Shown here one piece after another: positions 1-5,059 of a DNA stretch of 7,284 nucleotides. Below the pieces are notes generated by a model. The model did not search any database. It was not told where the DNA came from and saw only the letters and a program-made list of their open reading frames with translations. Origin of the DNA: Saprospiraceae bacterium UBA6168 (GTDB taxonomy: Bacteria > Bacteroidota > Bacteroidia > Chitinophagales > Saprospiraceae); assembly GCA_002435785.1 (NCBI GenBank), contig DIUC01000071.1, positions 1 through 7,284 of the forward strand, in the 5' to 3' direction. The translations under genes were made by a program, and so were the position numbers. Every line of letters begins with the position of its first letter. Position 1 is the stretch's first letter.

Positions 1-2
1 CT

Positions 3-617
3 TCTAAATTCTTCACGAACCATTGCCCTTATGATGTTTTAAAAAAGCTGCGTGACGCACGGGATAAAACCATAGAAGAAATAAAGCAGCAAAACCCACC
101 CGAAATAGCCAAACAACTATACTTGGTAAAACGACAATATTTCTTGGAATATGACGATTTATTGGATAAATGCGTGAACAGTCCCACCTATCTGAAAGAC
201 CCCGCCATAGCAAAGATTCTAGTGGACGCACTACATAAATATGATGGCAAGCACTACAATTTGGTGGCTTATACCATCATGCCCAACCATTTCCATATCA
301 TCCTGGATTATTCCATTCAAATGCCCGACAGGCAATTATTTAACCTTGACCAGTATATAGGCCTTCCCAAATCAATGGTTTTGATAAAAGGCAGTTCGTC
401 CCGGTTTTCCAACCTGTTGCTCAATGGAACTGGAAACCCCTTTTGGGACGACGAATACCATGACCGCTACATTCGCGATTTCCGGCATTTCGTATCAGCG
501 GTGGATTACGTAAAAAATAATCCCGTCAAGGCCAAGTTGTGCCTTCACTGGATGGAGCACCCATTCACATGGGTTCGGGAAGACTATTTGCAGTTGAATT
601 TGATTTTCCCCCGGTAG
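3..617 (+). CDS. REP-associated tyrosine transposase (RAYT, Y1/HUH family), 5' end cut by window edge
   Basis: The reading frame is open from the left edge (first full codon at 3) to TAG at 615-617, giving 204 visible codons. The TTG at 123 is internal, because upstream codons in the same frame read like a normal RAYT N-terminal region (ARDKTIEEIKQQN). Seen in the sequence: the HUH metal-binding motif in MPNHFHII (His codons at 288 and 294), the FWDDEYHDRYIRD segment typical of the family, and DYVKNNPVKAKL, which carries the candidate catalytic tyrosine. Family knowledge: Y1 transposases of this type cut and rejoin single-stranded DNA at REP palindromes marked by a 5' GTAG-like tetranucleotide. 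The neighbour fits, since a block of GTAG-marked palindromes starts inside the last codons (609-617). The gene is AT-rich (19 GC in 60 bases at 121-180) compared with the esterase gene downstream. I am confident of the family; activity is inferred. Confidence 0.9.
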   Translation, partial: SKFFTNHCPYDVLKKLRDARDKTIEEIKQQNPPEIAKQLYLVKRQYFLEYDDLLDKCVNSPTYLKDPAIAKILVDALHKYDGKHYNLVAYTIMPNHFHIILDYSIQMPDRQLFNLDQYIGLPKSMVLIKGSSSRFSNLLLNGTGNPFWDDEYHDRYIRDFRHFVSAVDYVKNNPVKAKLCLHWMEHPFTWVREDYLQLNLIFPR

Positions 618-656
618 CAACGGCCTTTAGGCCGTCCCGTCCAAGCCCTTCAGGGC
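609..656 (+). repeat. REP-like unit, left terminal inverted repeat of the REP block
   Basis: GGTAG (613-617) is followed by a hairpin with arms ACGGCC (620-625) and GGCCGT (630-635) and loop TTTA. A second hairpin, GCCCT/AGGGC (646-656), follows. The unit matches the reverse complement of 1097-1144 at 45 of 48 positions by hand alignment. GTAG 5' of a hairpin is the layout of RAYT-recognised REPs. The first nine bases are also the last two codons and stop codon of the transposase gene. Confidence 0.85.
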
Positions 657-1002
657 GTTCACAACACGGAAGGGGCGACTTTTGGCTCCGTTCGCTTGGC
701 ATGTACCCCCGTCCCGTCCAAGCCCTTCAGGGCGTTCACAACCGGAAGGGGCGACTTTTGGCTCCGTTCGCTTGGCATGTACCCCGTCCCGTCCAAGCCC
801 TTCAGGGCGTTCACAACACGGAAGGGGCGACTTTTGGCTCCGTTTGCTTGGCATGTACCCCGTCCCGTCCAAGCCCTTCTGGGCGTTCACAACCGGAAGG
901 GGCGACTTTTGGCTCCGTTTGCTTGGCATGTACCCCCCCGTCCAAGCCCTTTTGGGCGTCGTCAACCGGGAAGTGACGGCTATAATTGACTTCCAAGATA
1001 TC
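636..1002 (+). repeat. Tandem array of about 75-bp units carrying a GCCCTTCAGGGC hairpin
   Basis: Five units start with CCCGTCCAAGCCC at 636, 713, 788, 864 and 937, with lengths 77, 75, 76, 73 and 66. Each begins with a short hairpin (GCCC, then AGGGC or a variant) and goes on with a conserved tail through GGGGCGACTTTTGGCTCCG and GCTTGGCATGTACC. The first four are nearly identical. The fifth keeps only the head and is diverged afterwards. Units 1 and 3 have ACAACACGG where units 2 and 4 have ACAACCGG. The C-run before the next unit varies in length. Because unit lengths are mostly not multiples of three, the long open frames across this region on both strands look like by-products of the repeat rather than genes. 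Confidence 0.9.
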
Positions 1003-1096
1003 CCCGTCCAAGCCCTTCAACCCGTCCCTGCCTTGAGCGATGGTAGAATTACCCAAGCCCTATCGGGCCTGGCCGCATTAGCACCACACTACCATT
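1003..1096 (+). repeat. Decayed REP-like units at the right end of the array
   Basis: CCCCGTCCAAGCCCTTCA recurs at 1002-1019, and a second degenerate copy of the pattern follows. In that copy GGTAG (1042-1046) is followed by TACC and then CAAGCCCTATCGGGC (1054-1068). The GTAG and the GCCC hairpin core are kept, but the GGCC hairpin is lost. No gene is seen here. Confidence 0.6.
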
Positions 1097-1144
1097 GCCC
1101 TAAAGGGCTTGGACGGGACGGCCTAAAGGCCATTCCTACCGGGG
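1097..1144 (-). repeat. REP-like unit, right terminal inverted repeat of the REP block
   Basis: Read on the minus strand this is the same unit as 609-656: CCCCGGTAG, a GGCC-TTTA-GGCC hairpin (1120-1131), CCCGTCCAAG, then GCCCT/AGGGC. Only three of 48 positions differ. The GTAG (CTAC at 1136-1139 on the plus strand) faces outward, so the whole block 609-1144 has inverted ends with outward GTAG boundaries, as in paired REPs (BIME-like). Confidence 0.85.
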
Positions 1145-1192
1145 GGCGAATAACCAAGATTGTTTACCTTTCCCCCCTAAAAACAAACCCTC

Positions 1193-3463
1193 ATGCAGCA
1201 GTCCCTTTTCCGCATTTCCACTTTTGTGCTTTGCACGTTGCTTGCCAGTGCAATGGCCCACGCCCAACCCACCCTCCACATCCAAAACGGCGATATCGCT
1301 GGCAGTCGCAGTGCCGACGGCAAAGTAACCAGCTACAAAGGCATCCCCTACGCCGCCCCGCCCGTTGGAGCGCTACGCTGGAAGGCACCGCAATTGGTGA
1401 CCAACTGGTCGGGGGTGCGGGACTGCACGAAGTTCGGGCCGAGCGCTGTGCAGACGCCGCCCGTGCCGTTCTTCGTCTGGTCGCAGGAGTTCATGGCACC
1501 GCCAGCGCCCATCAGCGAAGACTGCCTGAACCTCAACGTCTGGTCGGCGGCAGCCAAGCCCACGGACAAGCTGCCCGTCATCGTCTGGATACACGGTGGC
1601 GGCTTCATGAGCGGGGCGGGCGCTTGCCCCATCTACGACGGCGAGGGCATGGCCCGCAAGGGCGTCGTCTTCGTCAGCATCAACTACCGCCTCGGCGTGT
1701 TCGGCTTCCTCGCCCACCCCGAACTCAGCCGGGAATCCGGCCACAACGCCAGTGGCAACTACGCCCTGCTGGACATGATTGCCGCACTGAAATGGGTGCA
1801 GCAAAACATCGCCGCCTTCGGTGGCGACCCCGACCGGGTGACGATTGCGGGACAATCGGCTGGCTCGTTTGCCGTAAACGCTTTGATGGCCTCGCCGTTG
1901 GCAAAAGGGCTTTTCCACAGGGCCATCGGGCAGAGCGGTGCCATGTTCGGCGACCGGGCACTGGGCTTGCCGGAGGCCAGTTTGCAGGGCATCGAGTTGG
2001 TGAAAAAACTGGGGAGGTACAGCATCTCCGACCTGCGCTCCATGCCCGCCGATACGCTGCTGAAGTACGGCGGCGGCTACTCGCCCGTCCTAGACGGCTA
2101 CGTAATTCCGAAGGATGTCCACACGATTTTTTCCGAAGGAAAACAATACGACGTGCCGCTGCTCACGGGCTACAACCGTGACGAGGGCTTTGTTTTTGGT
2201 GAAACAATGACCGCCGAAGCCTTCAAAGCGGATGCAAAAAACAAATACGGCAACTTTGCTGAGGAGTTCCTTCGGGCCTTCCCCGCCACCGACGACGCCG
2301 TTGCGAAGCTGTCGCAAAAGAACCTAAGCCGTGACGAGCTTTTTGCCTGGCAAGGCTACACTTGGGCGAGACTGCAAGCGACGACGGGCAAACAGAAGGC
2401 ATGGCTCTACCGCTTCGACCGGGTGCCGCCGGGCCGTCCCGATTTGGCCGAGCACGGTGCTTTCCACTCCGCCGAGATTGCCTACGCACTGCATTCACTG
2501 CCCATGTGGCAGCGGCCCTGGGAGAAGTTGGATGAGCAGCTTTCGGAGCAGATGTCGAGCTACTGGGCCAACTTCGCCGCCACGGGCGACCCGAACGGGA
2601 AGGGGCTGCCGAAATGGGAAGCGTTCAATCCCTCAGTGCCGAACACCTTGGTGTTTGATAAAAAAACGGGGATGCAGACGGGGCTGGAGCAGGCGGAGTT
2701 TGTGGTGCTGGACAAATGGAAGGAGGTTTCGCAGCCGGATTTGACGAAATATGAGAAGCAGGTTTTTGAGGCGAATGGCGAGCGCCTACCCTACCGCATT
2801 CTTTACCCAGAAAACTATGACGCCTCGAAAAAATACCCCCTCGTGCTCTTCCTCCACGGGTCTGGTGAGCGGGGGAACGAAAACGAAAAGCAGTTGGTAC
2901 ACGGTGGAAAATTGTTCCTGAAACCAGCGCACCGCCGTGATTTTCCGGCCATCGTCATCTTCCCGCAATGCCCTTCCGACGACTCTTGGAACACCATGCA
3001 AGCCGACCGCTCGCAAACGCCCATAGCGCGGGATTTCGACTTTAGCCGTGAAATAACCAAGCCCTTGAGCATGGCCATCGAACTCACGAAATCCTTTGTG
3101 AAAAATGGCGCTGCTGACCCAACTCACGTTTACGTCGGTGGCCTCAGCATGGGGGGCATGGGCACCTTCGAGGCGGTGGCTCGTTACCCGGATTTGTTTG
3201 CGGCAGCAGTGCCTATCTGTGGCGGCGGCGATGTGCGGGCATTTAACCCAAACATGCCAAAACTGCCCATGCGCATCTTCCACGGCAGTGCCGATTCGGT
3301 GGTGGACGTGAAGTTTTCCTGGGAAATGTATGACCTGCTCAAGCACCTCGACTGGCCGGTGGAGTACGTGGAGTACCCGGCGGTGGAGCACAATAGCTGG
3401 GACTATGCCTTTGCGGAGAAGGACTTTTTGGCGTGGTTGTTTTCGAAGAAGAAGGGGAAGTAA
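1193..3463 (+). CDS. Secreted two-domain esterase: type-B carboxylesterase fused to COG4099-like alpha/beta hydrolase
   Basis: This 756-residue protein has an N-terminal signal peptide (about residues 1-25, ending MAHAQ), so it is predicted to be exported. Domain 1 (about 28-508) is a type-B carboxylesterase. Its marks are KGIPYAAPPVGALRW, EDCLNLNVW, the oxyanion HGGG (134-137), the nucleophile Ser222 in GQSAG, Glu331 in NRDEG and His425 in HGAFHSAE. Domain 2 (about 525-756) resembles COG4099 predicted peptidases/esterases, with LPYRILYPENYD, FLHGSGERG, Ser652 in GLSMGG, Asp701 in HGSADSVV and His733 in EHNSW. Both triads look complete, so the enzyme may cleave two ester bonds, for example in plant or algal polysaccharide esters; the substrate is inferred only. 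The ATG at 1193 is chosen because the signal peptide starts there. A weak -7-like TACCTTTC lies at 1165-1172. The gene is GC-rich (40 of 60 at 1561-1620). A 10-bp-periodic inverted repeat starts just after the stop. Confidence 0.93.
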   Translation: MQQSLFRISTFVLCTLLASAMAHAQPTLHIQNGDIAGSRSADGKVTSYKGIPYAAPPVGALRWKAPQLVTNWSGVRDCTKFGPSAVQTPPVPFFVWSQEFMAPPAPISEDCLNLNVWSAAAKPTDKLPVIVWIHGGGFMSGAGACPIYDGEGMARKGVVFVSINYRLGVFGFLAHPELSRESGHNASGNYALLDMIAALKWVQQNIAAFGGDPDRVTIAGQSAGSFAVNALMASPLAKGLFHRAIGQSGAMFGDRALGLPEASLQGIELVKKLGRYSISDLRSMPADTLLKYGGGYSPVLDGYVIPKDVHTIFSEGKQYDVPLLTGYNRDEGFVFGETMTAEAFKADAKNKYGNFAEEFLRAFPATDDAVAKLSQKNLSRDELFAWQGYTWARLQATTGKQKAWLYRFDRVPPGRPDLAEHGAFHSAEIAYALHSLPMWQRPWEKLDEQLSEQMSSYWANFAATGDPNGKGLPKWEAFNPSVPNTLVFDKKTGMQTGLEQAEFVVLDKWKEVSQPDLTKYEKQVFEANGERLPYRILYPENYDASKKYPLVLFLHGSGERGNENEKQLVHGGKLFLKPAHRRDFPAIVIFPQCPSDDSWNTMQADRSQTPIARDFDFSREITKPLSMAIELTKSFVKNGAADPTHVYVGGLSMGGMGTFEAVARYPDLFAAAVPICGGGDVRAFNPNMPKLPMRIFHGSADSVVDVKFSWEMYDLLKHLDWPVEYVEYPAVEHNSWDYAFAEKDFLAWLFSKKKGK

Positions 3464-3467
3464 ATAG

Positions 3468-3586
3468 TTGTTTGAAATTGTTCGACGTAGTTTGAGTTTG
3501 TTTGAACTTGCCGTGGGGTGCAGATGCACAGGGTGGGCAAATTCAAACCATTTCAAACAATGTCAAACAAACTCAAACAATGTCAA
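3468..3586. repeat. Large inverted repeat made of hexamers at exact 10-bp period
   Basis: The left arm (3468-3512) and right arm (3536-3580) are reverse complements at 36 of 45 positions by hand alignment. GTTTGA, or GTTCGA in one copy, starts at 3470, 3480, 3490 and 3500. TCAAAC starts at 3543, 3553, 3563 and 3573, with a partial TCAA at 3583. The 23-nt loop contains GTGCA-GA-TGCAC (3518-3529). The repeat begins four bases after the esterase stop codon. It may act as a 3' structure or terminator of that gene, or as curved DNA. The role is not known. Confidence 0.85.
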
Positions 3587-3627
3587 TTTTCCAAAAAAAA
3601 ACTGCACAATGAATTATCCTATTTCAC

Positions 3628-3635
3628 TACATTTG
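3628..3635 (+). promoter_or_regulatory. Bacteroidota-type -7 promoter element (TACATTTG)
   Basis: This is a perfect match to TAnnTTTG, 50 bases before the ATG at 3686. No TTG is seen at the expected -33 spacing, so it is a candidate only. Confidence 0.45.
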
Positions 3636-3640
3636 GCGCA

Positions 3641-3661
3641 GGGGTAATGCCCCAATTTTTT
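3641..3661 (+). terminator. Small GGGG/CCCC hairpin followed by a T run
   Basis: GGGG-TAATG-CCCC is followed by AATTTTTT. The stem is only four base pairs, but the layout is that of an intrinsic terminator. It lies between the -7 candidate at 3628 and the start codon at 3686. It could be a leader attenuator, or an end for read-through from the esterase gene. Confidence 0.35.
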
Positions 3662-3685
3662 ATTCACCAACTAAAACGAGTTATC

Positions 3686-4225
3686 ATGACAAAACGAATC
3701 ATTGCCATCCTTGTGGCTGCAATCCTCCTTTTTCTTTGGCAGTTCCTTTCTTGGTCCGTCTTGAATGTGCATGGCAGCGAAATGCAGTACACCGACAAGC
3801 AGGATGCCGTTCTGGAGGCGCTTTCCCAAAACCTGAAAGAAGGCAGCTATTTCCTGCCCAATCTCCCACCCGGCAGTACGGCAGAGCAGCAAAAAGCCTA
3901 TATGGAAAATGCTACCGGCAAGCCTTGGGCCACCGTTACCTACCATGACTCTATGAGTTCCAACATGGGCATGAACATGTTCCGTGGATTTGCGATTGAC
4001 CTATTGGCTGTCTTCCTCCTGATTTGGATACTGGGCAAAATGGGCAATCCAAGTTTCCAGACCATCCTGCTTTCCTCCTTGGCGGTAGGGTTTATTGGTT
4101 ATTTGACCATCCCTTACATGAATACCATTTGGTTTGAAACCAGTTCCCTGGGCCACCTTATTGATGCAGTGGTCCAATGGGGCCTTGTCGGGGTTTGGCT
4201 GGGCTGGTACTTGAACCGAAAATAA
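3686..4225 (+). CDS. Four-helix inner-membrane protein of unknown function
   Basis: I do not recognise the family of this 179-residue protein. The start at 3686 (MTKRIIAILVAAILLFLW) is preferred over the GTG at 3518. The longer version would translate the 10-bp repeat and the leader hairpin, and would put the first hydrophobic helix far from the N-terminus. Predicted membrane segments are at about 4-22, 101-117, 124-144 and 155-175. A soluble loop of about 75 residues (25-100) is probably periplasmic and contains GSYFLPNLPPGSTAEQQ and a Met-rich stretch, MSSNMGMNM (90-98). The protein ends in a basic NRK, which is consistent with both termini in the cytoplasm. It has its own promoter-like element and a strong hairpin 25 bp after the stop, so it is probably monocistronic. 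The Met-rich loop could bind metal, but that is speculation. Confidence 0.8.
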   Translation: MTKRIIAILVAAILLFLWQFLSWSVLNVHGSEMQYTDKQDAVLEALSQNLKEGSYFLPNLPPGSTAEQQKAYMENATGKPWATVTYHDSMSSNMGMNMFRGFAIDLLAVFLLIWILGKMGNPSFQTILLSSLAVGFIGYLTIPYMNTIWFETSSLGHLIDAVVQWGLVGVWLGWYLNRK

Positions 4226-4250
4226 TACACCTTCACACTATGTTTTCATG

Positions 4251-4293
4251 CACGGGCTTCTTGCTCCACCAATTGGCGAGCAAGAAGCCCGTG
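4251..4293 (+). terminator. Perfect 16-bp hairpin after the membrane-protein gene
   Basis: The arms CACGGGCTTCTTGCTC (4251-4266) and its exact complement (4278-4293) enclose an 11-nt loop that itself contains the palindrome CCAATTGG. It lies 25 bp after the stop at 4225. No T run follows, so it is either an atypical terminator or an mRNA 3'-end stabiliser. Confidence 0.6.
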
Positions 4294-4310
4294 AAGTATT
4301 ATCAGTGCCC

Positions 4311-4407
4311 CCCTCAATCCTTCAATCCCTCAATCCTTCAATCCCTCAATCCTTCAATCCCTCAATCCTTCAATCCCTCAATCCTTCAATCCCTCAATCC
4401 TTCCAAT
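4311..4407. repeat. 16-bp tandem repeat directly upstream of the PPOX gene
   Basis: The unit CCCTCAATCCTTCAAT starts at 4311, 4327, 4343, 4359 and 4375, five exact copies. A sixth starts at 4391 and degrades to CCTTCCAAT at 4399-4407. Each unit is two similar 8-mers. The plus strand has no G across the array, so the minus strand carries GG or GGG every 8 bases. The array ends one base before the ATG at 4409. Confidence 0.95.
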
Positions 4408-4408
4408 A

Positions 4409-4969
4409 ATGGGCAAATTCTCCACCGTCATCCTCCCCCACCACCGGGAGTTCATCGAAAAACAGCGGATGTTTTTCACGGCCACCGCACCCCTGAGCGA
4501 GGCAGGGCATATCAACCTTTCCCCGAAGGGAATTGATGGATTTCGAGTGCTTTCTGACAACCGAGTGGGCTATATGGACTTCATCGGCAGTGGCAACGAG
4601 ACGGCGGCGCATGTGCTCGAAAACGGGCGCATCACCTTCATGTTCTGTGCCTTCGATGGGCCGCCGAACATCTTGCGGCTATATGGAAAAGGGTATTCGG
4701 TGCTGCCAGGAACAGCAGCGTGGGAGGATTTTGCGCCACATTTCAACCTCTACCCCAGCACCCGCCAAATCATCGTGGCGGACATTGACCTCGTGCAGAC
4801 CTCCTGCGGCTACGGGGTGCCGCTGTATGAGCACAAGGGCGAGCGGAGTATCCTATTCGAGTGGGCGGAAAAGAAAGGAGCGGATGGGTTGGCCGAGTAT
4901 ATTCAGGAGAAGAACATGGTGAGCTTGGATGGGTTGCCGACGGGATGGAAGGTGTTGGGGCAACAATAG
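4409..4969 (+). CDS. Pyridoxamine 5'-phosphate oxidase family protein (FMN-binding split barrel)
   Basis: This 186-residue protein belongs to the PPOX-like split-barrel family, whose members usually bind FMN or a related flavin and act in the cytoplasm as oxidoreductases. It is not PdxH itself; the physiological substrate is unknown. Family marks seen: MFFTATAPLSEAGHINLSPKG near the N-terminus (21-41), YMDFIGSGNETAAHV (55-69), ENGRITFMFCAFDGPPNILRLYGKG (71-95), and a C-terminal stretch VQTSCGYGVPLYEH through SLDGLPTGW (129-180). The length is normal for the family. The ATG at 4409 is the only good start, and no Shine-Dalgarno is present, only the CT-rich 16-bp repeat ending one base upstream. 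The gene converges on the T9SS gene on the other strand. Its 3' end has a decayed copy at 7051-7120. Confidence 0.9.
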   Translation: MGKFSTVILPHHREFIEKQRMFFTATAPLSEAGHINLSPKGIDGFRVLSDNRVGYMDFIGSGNETAAHVLENGRITFMFCAFDGPPNILRLYGKGYSVLPGTAAWEDFAPHFNLYPSTRQIIVADIDLVQTSCGYGVPLYEHKGERSILFEWAEKKGADGLAEYIQEKNMVSLDGLPTGWKVLGQQ

Positions 4970-4995
4970 GGTGCTTGGTCGCCATGTCGGTCAAT

Positions 4996-5055
4996 TGCCC
5001 GCTGGCCACGGGCACCTCCAAAGCAAGTTTTAGTTTGCTGGCTAAAGCTAAAACT
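4996..5055. terminator. Two hairpins between convergent genes, probable bidirectional termination region
   Basis: Hairpin A pairs TGCCCG (4996-5001) with CGGGCA (5009-5014), with TGGCCA in the loop. Hairpin B pairs AGTTTTAG (5026-5033) with CTAAAACT (5048-5055). Hairpin B lies five bases beyond the stop of the minus-strand gene at 5060 and about 57 bp after the PPOX stop. The spacing suits termination from both sides, although neither hairpin has a long T run. Confidence 0.55.
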
Positions 5056-5059
5056 CCTA

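Noticed and set aside
539..989. Several open frames on both strands over the REP array, with repeated peptides such as ATFGSV and LACTP
   Set aside because: They arise from stop-poor tandem DNA units of 73-77 bp. The same peptides appear in different frames, and there are no initiation signals or domains.
636..1002. Possible CRISPR array
   Set aside because: Whole 75-bp units are conserved with no unique spacers, unit length varies, and no cas gene is nearby.
1165..1172. TACCTTTC as promoter of the esterase gene
   Set aside because: It mismatches TAnnTTTG at the final G and has no TTG at the -33 distance, so it is mentioned only as weak.
682..2181. A 499-residue plus-strand open frame
   Set aside because: It begins in the repeat array and continues as a shifted frame of the GC-rich esterase gene. 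The peptide is Arg/Pro/His-rich and has no domain.
2786..3556. A 256-residue antisense open frame
   Set aside because: It is the shadow of the second esterase domain, whose sense frame has all catalytic motifs. The antisense frame runs into the 10-bp repeat.
3518..3685. N-terminal extension of the membrane protein to a GTG at 3518
   Set aside because: It would translate the inverted repeat and the GGGG/CCCC hairpin and would place 56 non-hydrophobic residues before the first membrane helix.
4177..4536. A 119-residue open frame with repeated QSLNPS/LQSFNPS
   Set aside because: It is a translation of the 16-bp tandem repeat, overlapping the ends of two real genes in other frames.
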